NCBI RefSeq assembly: GCF_024139115.2
Contig: NC_085141.1
Coordinates: forward strand, 224,984,307-225,048,306
Origin: Armigeres subalbatus
Taxonomy: Eukaryota > Arthropoda > Insecta > Diptera > Culicidae
DNA: 64,000 nucleotides
Reading direction: 5' to 3'
Of this stretch, positions 53,880 to 63,782 are shown in pieces (within the stretch, counting starts at the first letter, position 1; the number at the start of each line of letters is the position of its first letter). The notes beneath the pieces were generated by a model, which searched no databases, was not told the DNA's origin, and saw nothing but the letters and a program-made list of their open reading frames with translations. A program made the position numbers and the translations under genes.

Positions 53880-54238
53880 TGGTATTGGGCGAAAGCAAAA
53901 AATTCTACTGTGCATCACAATAGAATAACATTAGAGAATATCGTTTACCACCATAACGCCTATTGTAAATAGCAATTTTACAAAACAAAATGGGGGTTGT
54001 TATGTATCTTTACAATACAAAAATCGCTTTTTTCTTGAACAAAATTTTGCCATTACAATAAAATTTATTGAAATTCTATTGTCAACATTTTGCTGGCAAT
54101 AGCATTTATTGTACGTGTATTGGAACAACAATATGGCAATTTAATTGGTATGATATAAAAGCAATAGAGATTAATGTTCAAAAATTAAATATTTTGAATT
54201 TTTATGATATTTTATTGCAACTCTATTGTATTTTTTAT
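53880..54238. other. AT-rich spacer with CTATTGT/ACAATA words
   Basis: Many ACAATA/TATTGT words in both orientations hint at a decayed palindromic element. Ends not resolved; no gene. Confidence 0.3.
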
Positions 54239-54239
54239 A

Positions 54240-54425
54240 CGGGATGCGTGGCTGCCAAGCAAGACTATGCTGGATTGAACTTCTGGCTTGGTCTAGGAAA
54301 TTCATCGATTAGAAATATTCTCGACATTTTTGGGCATACAAATTTAAACGTGTTAATCTCGTGTTATACGCATGCAAAAAAAATGGTAACTTGGCTTAAA
54401 AACCTCACAGGTAATAATCACTAAG
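54240..54425 (+). repeat. Degenerate Feilai-like SINE
   Basis: GGCTGCCAAGCAAGACTATG, CTTGGTCTAGGAAATTCATC, TTTTTGGGCATAC, GGTAACTTGGCTTAAAAACC, TCACAGGTAATAATCACTAA follow the order of the SINE at 12881 with many changes. Confidence 0.7.
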
Positions 54426-54447
54426 CTATTTTTTATTAAAATTCCGC

Positions 54448-54625
54448 GAAATAGTGCATTCGGCGAAATGGTACATTCCGCCAAAAGTCATTCGGCGAAA
54501 AGGTACAATCCGCCAAATGTCGTACCGCAAAAAGTTACATACCGCCAAATGTTATTCCGCGAAATGTTCAACCACGAAAATGAATTCCGCGGAAAAGTTT
54601 TCGGTGAAATGTTATACAATCAGAA
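54448..54625. repeat. Array of ~15-bp CGCCAAATG/CGGCGAAATG words
   Basis: About ten imperfect units such as CATTCGGCGAAATGG, ACATTCCGCCAAAAGT and CCGCGAAATGTTC. Alternate units are near reverse-complementary in style. Related to 46795 and 55200. Confidence 0.65.
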
Positions 54626-54710
54626 GGGTTTGTAGTGGGAAGCAACAAGTGAGAAGTGATAAGTGAGATAGCGAGTAGCAAGTAATACGAAGCAAGATCA
54701 TCTCTGAATG

Positions 54711-55100
54711 AAGAATAACCAAAGAAGAAGGTAGGAGGATGAAGAAAGAAGGAAGAATCAAGGAAGAAGAAGGAAAAAGAAAAAGAGAAGAAGGAAAAAA
54801 AGAAGGCAGAAGGAATCAGGAAAAAAGAAGATGGAATATCGAAGAACGAAGAAGAAGGAAGGAGGAAGAAGGAAGAAGGAAGAAGAAAAAAGGAAGAATG
54901 AACAAGAAAGTAGGAAGGAGGTAGTAGGAAGAAGGAAGAAGGAAGAAGGAAGAAAGAAAAAAAGGAAGAAGGAAAAAAGGAAGAAAGAAGGAAAAAGGAA
55001 GAAAAAGGAAGAAATAAGAAGTAAGAAGGAAGAAGGAAAACAAATATGAAAGAAGAAATAAAGGGAAGAGGGAGAAGGGAATAGGAAGATAGACGAAAGA
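54711..55100 (+). repeat. Polypurine tract (GGAAGAA-type microsatellite)
   Basis: Almost pure A/G on the plus strand for ~380 bp (GAAGGAAGAAGGAAGAAGGA-type units). Long ORFs on both strands (KKEGRRKKEE..., FFFLLPSS...) are composition artefacts. Confidence 0.9.
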
Positions 55101-55199
55101 AGAAGTTTTCTGTTCTCAGTTCGCTTTTTTCTTTTCACTTCTCACTTTCTACTACTCATTTCTCACTATTCACTACTCGTAATCTGAAGTCATTTTTTA

Positions 55200-55235
55200 A
55201 CTTTTCGGCCAAACGACATTCAGCCAAATGGTCTG
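55200..55235. repeat. CGGCCAAACGACATTCAGCC word pair
   Basis: Same family as 46795 and 54448 (CGGCCAAACGACATTC, AGCCAAATGG). Confidence 0.5.
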
Positions 55236-55242
55236 ACTCCAT

Positions 55243-55310
55243 TGACGCCATCCATGCGAATAAATTTTCGCAAAACCTCCCTCCGACGAGCGCTTGTGCC
55301 AGGCTTGTAA
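55243..55310 (+). repeat. Dispersed repeat with GCGAATAAATTTTCGC core
   Basis: GACGCCATCCATGCGAATAA, ATTTTCGCAAAACCTCCCTC, CGAGCGCTTGTGCC: matches 46490-46550. Confidence 0.55.
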
Positions 55311-57760
55311 ATATTCGGCACCACTGGATGAAGGTGATGCTTTTTATTTAATTTTTTTCTTCCTTCCTTGAAATCGATCTCACATTCCGAAGAAGGAGAG
55401 GAGTTAACATCAGAACTCACATCACCCAGTGCGCCACGAACATGAAATTCACCACAGTAAAATGTAAACATTCGCCCAAGAAGCGGTTAAATGGCCAACT
55501 CAAATTCATGCGGTAACGCACGAACTGAGCAGCCTGTCAGAGCGACTTGTGTTGGGATGAATGGTAAATTGACTGGTTGGTGCTGGAATGATTTTTTTGT
55601 CTGCCCTACAGTCGCACTCACGACGGTGGCGATAAGATTGACCGGAGCAGGCTTGTAAAATGTCATCTGCATGTCATTTGACTAATTTGTTCATAACTTT
55701 CTTCGGAAGCCAAATTTACTTCAAAATTTTAGATGCACGCATAACGCTTGAGTAGTGCTATATTTTTGTCCAAAGGTACATTGCTCTAAATATAACATCT
55801 GAGGCTAGAGAGTGAAATCTCTCCAAAATGTCACGTGTCATTTGACATAATGTCATTTGAATGACATTTTGCCTCCCACGCCTCAGATTACATATTTACA
55901 GCAATGTCTTGTTAGACAAAGTTGTAGCCACATTTAAGCGCTATAAGTTTGCCATACTTGATAGTTGATAGCAAACTACTGAAAAAAGTTCTGGGAAAAT
56001 TATAAAAAAGAATGCAAATGACATTTTACAACACTGGTCCGGAGTATATGCTGAGATCCATGTTTTTCAATGCATTGACTTCGACATATTTCAACCCTGG
56101 CTTGTGCTGCTGCCGACGCCAAGTAATTATGATTTGCACTTTGAAAAAAATGCCTTGACCCTGGATTTGCACGGAAGCACTGGCATTGAACGAACGAAAG
56201 GCGGAGTCAGCGAGCCGATGCCAATGGTAGCAGCCCCCAAGGGGTGGGGCATCGGTCTCCATTGCAATAGTATATTGGCAGCGAGGTCCAGTTTTCACGA
56301 TAGAATCGGTAATATGACTGGAACGAAGCAACGAACAACCAAACATCGTGGCACCGAAAGCCGGCGGTGGAAAGGCAGCAAAAAGGTGGCGACGCACGGT
56401 GGAGTAACTAGAACAAATGGCTGACCAAAAACCCTTTCTCGTTTTTCGAACTTTTGTATAGTATTATATTTTTAGAATATTCTTCAATATTATCTCCGTT
56501 ATGTGTCATTGAAATTTTTACGTTTGTTCCTTATTAGTATTAATGACAACCTATCAAAAATCATGTTAATTTGATGGTTTTTAGCGTGCCGTAAGACAAA
56601 GATCAGTTACCACTGCTGACTAATCTAAACAACACATATAATGTTAGGTTTATAGTACACAAAACATCATTTATAGACTGCCCTAGGACCTCCATGAGTT
56701 GAAATGAATTATATTTAACATTAAGATATTATTTCATAAACATAAATAACTTGGAGTTTTTGACATTTTTTAACAAACTTCATTATTAAAAAAGTAGAAG
56801 TACTCCCTCGTATTCCGCTACTAGATTGTACACACATGAAAATATAGGCTTTCATCTTTCCATTGCGGGTTAAAGATCATCCGCACTCGTCCGCAAACGA
56901 ATTTGCGAGTAACTTCAAAATAGGTTGTTTTCATATTTTCCGCCATTGTTTTCAACAGTATATAGGCAGAAAAATTCCGCAGTTAGCTTTTTCTGGTTTT
57001 CGAGGTATTTGACACATAGACATGATTGAATACAACATTACCATGCTCTGTTTTTTGTTATTCATTCATTCATTTGGTAGGCTCAAATGCTATAGGGCGT
57101 TACGGAGCCGATTAAAAAAAACTTTTTAATACAATTTTGTAACCTAACCCTCAAATAATAATGTTAGTTTGGGCATCTGCTACTCATTTAAATCTCTACA
57201 AAGCATAGCGAATGCTCTATTATCTTTCATCTCTTTCCCACTAACCAATCTTATGAAAAATCTAAATATCAATTGTATTGAATTTGGCGATTGCATTGAC
57301 AACAGATATGTAAAACTCGATATAACTTAAATACATAATAGTTGATATTATGTAGACAAGTTGAAGCAAAGAAATAATATGGGGTAGGGGATAAAACGGG
57401 CAAGTGCCACTTCAAGCTAAATAGAAACAATGCGAAAAAGTAGTCTTAAGTGAAGTAACCATATGAGGCAACCTTGTACATAGGACCAAAACAGGAAATA
57501 GAAAGAAACATTTCCTTTCCAAAAATAATCAAAAAAAAATAATCAACCAATAATCAAAAAATAATCAATCCTATGTTATTGTAAGATGAAGATGTTTTAA
57601 GCAAAAAGTTTATGAATGACCCATAAGGGTGCAAAAACAATAGCCAGGCTTTTGTTTAATCAATTTCAAATTTTACGATGCAACTGATGTTATGCTGAGT
57701 AATCAGCGTTGATTGTACGTTCTGGGTAGCTTTCGCTGCTAAAAATATAATAAACTTGAA
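55311..57760. other. Mostly unassigned spacer
   Basis: At 56100-56165, CGCCAAGTAATTATGATTTG then CACTTTGAAAAA repeats the end of the 46440-46640 block. At 57077-57110, TTTGGTAGGCTC and GCGTTACGGAGCC match 19402-19441. Around 55650-56030 several TGTCATTTGA words recur. Nothing else recognised; ORFs (up to 123 codons at 56026-56424) lie in repeat sequence. Confidence 0.4.
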
Positions 57761-58123
57761 ATGGCAGCTGAAAATCTAATGTTTTGTTTTGAATCGATTA
57801 ATGTTTACCTTTCTGTAAAAGGCCCTTACCAAATGCTACGCGAGATTTTTCATATTCCACGTTTCTCACGTGAATTAAGGACAAAAGTGTGTGAAAAAAT
57901 GAACTGTCATGGAGCTGTCGCTTCTGTATCAGTTTATAATTTCTTTTTTGAACATATCAAGAAAGGTAATTTCTCACTGGTAGGTGAATTTGCACCTGTA
58001 AAAATGTTCGAAAATCGATTGTTACTATGTTTTCGCATCATAAATGCAAAACCTACCAGAAAACGCCGAAATATAATTTTGGCCAGGATTTTGGTCCAGT
58101 TACCCCTTAGTGCGACGGGGTAA
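57761..58123 (+). CDS. Unrecognised 120-codon ORF (low confidence)
   Basis: ATG-initiated and uninterrupted, in AT-rich sequence (MAAENLMFCFESINVYLSV at the start). I recognise no domain, signal peptide or membrane segment. The middle is basic and aromatic-rich (HIPRFSRELRTKVCEKMN). It ends a few bases before the TSD of the 196-bp MITE, next to a GTTACCCCTTAGTGCG segment that looks like an element end. It may therefore be a piece of a DNA transposon reading frame, or chance. Confidence 0.15.
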   Translation: MAAENLMFCFESINVYLSVKGPYQMLREIFHIPRFSRELRTKVCEKMNCHGAVASVSVYNFFFEHIKKGNFSLVGEFAPVKMFENRLLLCFRIINAKPTRKRRNIILARILVQLPLSATG

Positions 58124-58131
58124 GGTCAGCG

Positions 58132-58327
58132 TATAGAGAGTAGAATCTATAGATGAGCGAAAGCATGGCTGAGTCGATTTTTTTGCCCGTGCACACGCGC
58201 ATATGACGTCACAGCGCTTAACGTTTCCATTGAAATCGTGACGTCATGCTCGTTTGGAGACACGTTTGACAGTTCTTTTGGAGACAGAGGATTTATCTTC
58301 GCTCATCTATATATTCCACTATCTATA
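58132..58327 (+). mobile_element. 196-bp MITE, copy 2 (TSD GGTCAGCG)
   Basis: Same length and nearly the same sequence as 11280-11475; differences include GCATGG for GCGTTG and GCGCTT for GCCCTT. GGTCAGCG is duplicated at 58124-58131 and 58328-58335. Two unrelated 8-bp TSDs around the same boundaries fix the element ends precisely. Confidence 0.92.
58204..58246. promoter_or_regulatory. Pair of TGACGTCA (CRE-like) palindromes in MITE copy 2
   Basis: TGACGTCA at 58204-58211 and 58239-58246. Both octamers are intact, as in copy 1, though the spacing here is 35 bp start to start against 45 bp by my count in copy 1. Recheck the spacing. Binding is not shown. Confidence 0.35.
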
Positions 58328-58352
58328 GGTCAGCGAAGCTCAGAGAAACATA

Positions 58353-59462
58353 CACGGAAGTTTCAGAATACCCATTAAATGTAGAAAATTTACTCATTTT
58401 TAGAAATTGTACTGTGATGTCATAAAAAGGGTATATTTTTCATAAACAAAAAAGAGTATTTTTCCCCCATCAACGAATATCTCTTCCGAAAGGTTCGATG
58501 GGGAATTTATACGCATTACAAATATTTGATGAGTGCAGTCGCCATTTTTCTAATTTTAGTTTTCAAGTAATAAATTCATTTCTGTTTGAAAGACGCGAGT
58601 CAAAGAAAAACTCGTCATTGCGGCAAAATGATAACATTAAATAATATAACCTGTACTCTTCTAAAGCCTGAGGTAAGTTAAAGGAAAATTGTTTTTGGCT
58701 ACGACTGTGTGCAAAGAATGCAAGTAGCCGTCATAAACTAGTGAAAATAAAAGGCAAATTTGTTTTCCAGTGAAAAAGTTCCCGCTAAATAACGGCCTAT
58801 AGCCGTAGTCTAGAGTCTCTGGCCTAATTTACGAACGGGATGATAAGCGGAAGATAAGGCATCTCTGTTTGAATTCCGTTTCCTGATCCCACAGTAGCAA
58901 TGGAGATGAAACAAGCACCGCAGTGCAGTCGGATTTTATTTCCGGATCGGAGACTACATGAGAATCGTCGAAGGATGACCACAGCAGGAACTCTAACGGT
59001 GGGGCATCAGCCAGTTGAAGGTTGCCTAACCAGGAGAAACAGTCACAAAGCGGTTGGGATCGAAGCCATTGAACCGGAGGTTTGAAGAAAGGAGCGAGGA
59101 GAAGGCTGAGCACAATGTATGGTAGAAGAAGTGTTATCCATTTGTTGCTATTCGATATTGAGGTGTAAATAAAAATGAACATTTTCATGTGTTTTAAAAT
59201 TACTTTTCAAGGATTTACATTTTATCTGAATCGATTCGAATTCAATTTAATTCACCCTAACCTCAATAATTTGTTTTGATAAAATGGGGATTTTTGACCC
59301 ATTTCGCAAAGAATAACCAAGAGTAAGAAAAACCCATTTTTTGAAGTTCGATGCACGTACTCATTAATGAGTAAAAGCGATTTACTCATTAAATGAGTTA
59401 TGCCGCTTTTGTTTAAAATGGGTACGAAAATACCCATTAATGGGTACTTGCATGCTTCCGTG
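58353..59462. mobile_element. TA-flanked TIR element (CACGGAAG ends) with ACCCATTAATGGGT repeats
   Basis: Starts CACGGAAG after TA (58351-58352) and ends CTTCCGTG before TA (59463-59464). Subterminal words ACCCATTAAATG, TTACTCATT and ACCCATTAATGGGTAC mirror each other. The centre has an intron-like pair, CCTGAGGTAAGT (about 58668) and GTTTTCCAG (about 58763), then a GC-richer block (58840-59100) with short ORFs on both strands lacking a known domain. Layout is like 3026-3922. Confidence 0.7.
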
Positions 59463-59464
59463 TA

Positions 59465-60182
59465 GTCAAGAGTGACATGCAACCAAAGCGGAGGTGGAGG
59501 GAGGTGCTGCAAACATTTATTCGCATAGATGGCGTCAGTAACAGCCAAGTAACATTTGCTCTCAATATTATGGCTTTAATTTTGTTGTCAACAAACGCGC
59601 ATCGCAGGCAGACGCAATAAAAATGTATTCGCAAAAAAAGCATAATCTTGTGGGAAAATTTATCTTGACTGCGATTGATGCAGGGGACTGAAGAGAAGGC
59701 TAATACGCCTACCCACCATTCATTCAATATGGCGTACAATGTTTTTGTTTTAATTTTGATTGATTCATGATAACAAAACTTCAGAAGTATCGACGAGATA
59801 TTTTTCGACATAACGAATCCATACAAGCACAAAAGGCCCGATGTACCTCAGCCAATTGCAAGTTTTCGCCACAAGAAATTAAATGCCGATAATTAGCACT
59901 AACTGCGTACGAACCAATCACCCAAAATGAGCGCTGAATTCGGGTATACTACCCAGAAACTGGGTACCAAAAACAGAAGTACCAAAAGCGATGTTGGGTA
60001 GAGTGCCATTGTACCGTGGATGACAGGCGTTTCACCCTCCTGGATTGATGCCATCCGCTTTATTTTTTGCAACGTCTCCCTCTAACGCGCGCTCGTGGTT
60101 CGAAGGCGATGAGCATCTTGAACAGAAGGAAAAAAAAGCCGTCATCAAGTTCACCACTTTCAAGTGAACGACAACGTAACTC
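59465..60182. other. Spacer with two copies of the dispersed CTCCCTCC motif
   Basis: 59482-59535 (minus: GCGGAGGTGGAGGGAGGTGC, TTTATTCGCATAGATGGCGT) and 60046-60115 (plus: TGATGCCATCCGCTTTATTT, TTTGCAACGTCTCCCTC, GCGCGCTCGTGG) belong to the family at 46440 and 55243. Otherwise anonymous. Near 59945-60000 a TACTACCCAG/ACTGGGTACC pair may be an eroded element end. Confidence 0.45.
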
Positions 60183-60184
60183 TA

Positions 60185-60700
60185 CACGGAAGAAATAAAC
60201 TACCCAATAGTGAGTTTAATTCACCCAACCTCGAACATCCGTACGGGAAGCCAAAATTGAGTAAGTAGGGTCGAAGTAGTTTGCCTTTAAGGCTGCCTCA
60301 CACCTCGGGAAAATTTTCCAGCGGATTTTGAGCCCCGTGTATTTTAAATGGGGCCGGGATTTTGATTTTCCGTGTCCAAATTCCGAAAACATCGCATATG
60401 CAAAAATGCATGGGGAAAAAATCCGCGAACCAAATTCCCGAGGTGTGAGGCTACCTTTACTTCCATGTTAAAAAAGTACCCAACGGAAAATTTATTTACC
60501 CAAATGTAAGTTTAATTCACTCAATTTCGACCTCAGGTAATAAAACTCAAAACTGGCTTCCCGTATTGAACTGGCGTCGTTGGATTGTTTGGCTCTTTTG
60601 TTTTTGACAACAAAAGAAAGAGTGGATGAAAGAGAAGAGAAAAAGTAACTCAAAAGTAAGTTTAAAAATACTCAATTTTGGGTACTTTTTTTCTTCCGTG
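60185..60700. mobile_element. TA-flanked TIR element (CACGGAAGAAA ends)
   Basis: CACGGAAGAAATAAACTACC and its approximate mirror GGGTACTTTTTTTCTTCCGT border the element after TA (60183-60184, 60701-60702). Internal ACCCAA and TTGAGTAAxTAGG words echo the ends. It carries a nested MITE at 60290-60456. Same family group as 58353-59462. Confidence 0.7.
60290..60456. mobile_element. 167-bp Harbinger-like MITE (TSD TTA)
   Basis: AGGCTGCCTCACACCTCGGG at the left and CCCGAGGTGTGAGGCTACCT at the right are inverted with two mismatches. TTA occurs at 60287-60289 and 60457-60459. A 3-bp TTA duplication is typical of PIF/Harbinger elements. Confidence 0.75.
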
Positions 60701-60841
60701 TACCTAAAACGGACCTTTTCAGGGCCCGAACTGCGCTCACAGAAGAGAAGGGATTTCGTACTGCGCATGCAGAAAATCAGAATTTTGAAAGAAAATTTGA
60801 CTTGACTGAAATTGACGCCAAAGTCAACCATTCGATGATTC

Positions 60842-60890
60842 GAGACGTCATCTTTGCGAATAAATGTTTGCAGCGTCTCCCTCCGAATTT
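60842..60890 (+). repeat. Dispersed motif (TTTGCGAATAAATGTTTGCAGC)
   Basis: GACGTCATCTTTGCGAATAA, ATGTTTGCAGCGTCTCCCTC: the clearest representative of the CTCCCTCC family. Confidence 0.5.
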
Positions 60891-60989
60891 TTTGTTTTGA
60901 ATTTTTTTTCTAAGGGAGAAAAATTTCTTGGGAAAAATGGAGAAAAAAACATTTTTTTTTAAAAACTCCGGAACGCAATGTCCGATCGG

Positions 60990-61134
60990 TCTAATCTTCA
61001 ATTGGATCTAACTAGGTCACAACCTGCGTCGAATGCAACTTGTTGCGAGAAAATCGGATAATGCTTAGTACAAAAAAGTTTGTCTCACATTTTTGTACAC
61101 ATACACACACACACATACAGACTTATTCTTCTTC
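60990..61134 (+). repeat. LINE 3' UTR fragment (R1-type)
   Basis: CTAGGTCACAACCTGCGTCG, AATGCAACTTGTTGCGAG, AAATCGGATAATGC and then an ACACACACACATACAGAC run are typical of the upstream part of the 3' UTR whose downstream half is seen at 39395-39533. It is cut off by the SINE at 61135. Confidence 0.6.
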
Positions 61135-61345
61135 TTATTTGCATTACATCCCTACACTGGGACAGAGCCGCCTCGCAGCTTAGTATTCATTAAGCACTTT
61201 CACAGTTGTTAACTGCGAGGTTTCTAAGCCAGGTTACCATTTTTGCATTCGTATATCATGAGGCTAACAGGATGATACTTTTATGCCCAGTCGAGATAAT
61301 TTCCAATCCGAAAACTGCCTGGACCGGCACCAGCCACCCCATTCA
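61135..61345 (-). mobile_element. Feilai-type SINE, inverted, lacking the tRNA head
   Basis: Starts with TTCTTCTTATTTGCATTACA (inverse of the tail), then CACTGGGACAGAGCCGCCTC, GCAGCTTAGTATTCATTAAG, AACTGCGAGGTTTCTAAGCC, GATGATACTTTTATGCCCAG and TTTCCAATCCGAAAACTGCC. It stops near GGACCGGCACCAGCCACCC, before the B-box is complete. Confidence 0.85.
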
Positions 61346-61914
61346 AGCATATCGTTGATTCTTAAACACGCTCTGAATAGCAAACTTCATACATTTTACC
61401 TTGTCTGCAATGAATTTTACATAACCAAGAGAGAACCAGACCTCACGAAATGGCTCGTGAATATTGATAAATGACAGATAGGCATTTTTGCATAGTTCTC
61501 AAGCTTCTCAGTAAGATTCGAATCGGGTCCGCAGCAATAGCCTACAAGTGAACAAAAAACCAGGGCACTGAGTGCAGATGAATGCGACTGATGTTGCTAC
61601 TTAATATGACATTCCCCCCACAGTGAAACACATTCCACAGTGCTCATCTTTGAATGGCTTCTCTAATGCACCCAAAGTGTGCTTTCGCCCGGTGAAGGAT
61701 GTCTACGTTAGGGACGTACATCGTCACTTTCGTTCTATTGAAGAGGTCCTTTTCATGGGAACCGGCACCGAGTAAACATCTCATATGGACCACCATAGAT
61801 GTTTGCTATACGAGCACACACCGTCCCAAATGTGCCAGTGGACAAAAATCTGCGGCAAGCTTGAAGAAAAAACACAAACGAGGACTGTTTTACTTTTTGC
61901 CTTTCGCGTATACA
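61346..61914. other. Unassigned spacer
   Basis: No gene or element ends recognised. Short ORFs only. Confidence 0.35.
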
Positions 61915-62040
61915 AAAGATATTTTAGTTTCAAGACAAACATTGTCGCTGTCGTCGCTACCCGGAACATCTTTTGCTGGCGAGGATAGGGGATCTAAATG
62001 TTAATGAAGGAAAAATACATACAATTTGACAGTTATTCCT
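61915..62040 (+). mobile_element. Truncated copy of the 9-bp-TSD MITE family
   Basis: AAGATATTTTAGTTTCAAGA, CAAACATTGTCGCTGTCGTC, CGGAACATCTTTTGCTGGCG, GAAGGAAAAATACATACAAT and TTTGACAGTTA match 2643-2765 in the same orientation. The distal end is missing. Confidence 0.75.
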
Positions 62041-62319
62041 GCCCTATCATAACGGAACTATCAAATCTATAGGCTTTCGCCTCTAATTCTATCATGAACA
62101 TGTCTGTCTAAGTTCGGAAGATGATATTAGCATTTCCATATCATTGTAAATCGTTTAACATCACGTAGCAATAACCCACTCATATCATTAATAGTGATCT
62201 AAAACAGAATAAAATTGTTAACTAATTTCATTTATTTTCTTTTCAGGTAGTCTGTGCGATTTAATTGGGCTTTCTTAACTGTCTGTAAGTAAATTATAAT
62301 ATTTCCAACAATATATGTT

Positions 62320-62965
62320 TTCCCTTTCTCTAAGTATACGTAAAGGCTATATGATCACTTCAAAACCAAACTTTTGATAGAAGGTTCGGGGACCCATAGT
62401 GTTATATACCAATCGACTCAGCTCGACGAATTGAGGTGATGTCTGTTTGTGTGTATGTATGTACAATCGCGATTCGCTGGTTGGGCCACGACCTCGGCCC
62501 AACTAACGAATTCGGTTTTTTAGTTGGGTCAATTGACAGCCATGGACACATGTATTTCGATTTGAACATCATAAATGATGTCCAGTGACGCCCAATCCCG
62601 TTTTCCGTGTTTACGTTGAATTTTAACGTACAGCTGCTTTTTAGTTGGGTCACGGCCCAACTAAAAAGTAACCCAAGTATTTAAATCCCAACCAGCGAGT
62701 CCCGACTGTATGTGTACAAAATTTTGTAGCCACACTTTTTGAAACTTAGCGTTGGCCGAATTACTAGAAACAAGTTCCATTCGACTGAGAATCCTGTCCC
62801 ATTGTTTGCTATTGAAAAATGGCCAGATTGAACTATGGTATCAGAAGTTATGGCCAAAATACTATTTTCTATGCGCAAAACACGCTAAAAAACACTCACT
62901 CATATTTTTCAGTATTTTTTTCTGGCACGAGGAAGGTACCAACACCGCTAGGTGGATTAATCAGG
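62320..62965 (-). repeat. R1-type LINE 3' UTR, inverted, split by a MITE
   Basis: Reading on the minus strand: CACCTAGCGGTGTTGGTACC, a TTCAATAGCAAACAATGGG segment and TTGTACACATACAGTC. After the MITE follow CATACATACACACAAACAGA, TCGTCGAGCTGAGTCGATTG, GTATATAACACTATGGGTCC, CTTCTATCAAAAG and TATAGCCTTTACG. The second half parallels 39395-39500. No coding part is attached. Confidence 0.7.
62468..62704. mobile_element. 237-bp MITE inserted in a LINE 3' UTR
   Basis: CGCGATTCGCTGGTTGGGCC at the left and ATCCCAACCAGCGAGTCCCG at the right are inverted with few mismatches (perfect TCGCTGGTTGGG core). GGCCCAACTAA and TTAGTTGGGTC words recur inside. It divides the 62320-62965 repeat. TSD not clear. Confidence 0.7.
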
Positions 62966-63178
62966 GTTTTTACATTGCATTCAATGTGATGTGTAAAGAT
63001 CTACTTCAGTATAACACATAATTTACGAAGGCTTTGTTCTTTCGATTTTAAACTTTGATAATTTACCTGCAATCTGCAATGTTCGATGGGATAAATAGTG
63101 TTGAATCAGTTGATGTAGAAAGGAAAGTTAAAATTCTTCAATATGTAGAAGACTAAAGTAATGCATACTACCTCGCTA

Positions 63179-63360
63179 CCTCCATCGGGGATGACAATGG
63201 GTTTGAGGGGTGAGAATAGGTCATCGCTATCATCGACATGAGGCCTGATAACAAAAGGTTGTTGCCCTTGCCTGGTTTTCTTGCCCTCAGATACATTCAA
63301 TCTATTCTACAAGCATTTTAAGTAGTTGAAACAGTGACCCATTGCCACCCCCAACGACGG
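63179..63360 (-). mobile_element. TA-flanked MITE, copy 2 of the 18193-18408 family
   Basis: CCTCCATCGGGGATGACAAT at the left; ATTGCCACCCCCAACGACGG at the right; TA at 63177-63178 and 63361-63362. Inverted relative to copy 1. It shares GTGACCCATTG, TTCAACTACTTA and GAATGTATCTGAGG (as complement) but differs in the central ~60 bp. Confidence 0.8.
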
Positions 63361-63640
63361 TAGCGTAATTTCTAAAAAACCGTGGAACCCTGATGGTAAT
63401 TTGACCGTTTTTAGGTTGAACAGTTTTTAATTTCAACACCATTGGTTTGAACATCGTTCAATTTAAAAAAAAGTATTCAAACGTCATTTAGCACGTTGGC
63501 TGAAAGAAAAATGGAACATCGTGAAACGGAACCCTGAATTTGTTGAAATGAAATCTGTGGATGGAATCTGCGTGGGTGGAATCTCCATCCCTCGTATTCA
63601 AGGCAACTGTTTACGGCATCATGGATGCACTATATGCACA

Positions 63641-63782
63641 AATTACGTAACGCTGTTGGGGGAGGGAGGGGGTCGAGCCGAGTGTTACGATCCATACAAA
63701 AAAAAATTAAACCTTCCATACAAAAAGTGTTACGAGGGGGAGGGTGGGGATCCAAAATAATCAAATTTAGCGTTACGTAATT
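63641..63782. mobile_element. Small TIR repeat with AATTACGTAACGCT ends
   Basis: AATTACGTAACGCT and AGCGTTACGTAATT are perfect 14-bp inverted ends around G-rich GGGGGAGGGAGGG and GAGGGGGAGGGTGGGGA segments and two CATACAAAAA words. It resembles a very common Aedes short repeat. TSD not identified. Confidence 0.65.

Noticed and set aside
54739..55138. Lys/Glu-rich and Phe/Leu/Ser-rich ORFs on opposite strands
   Set aside because: Composition artefact of the polypurine tract.
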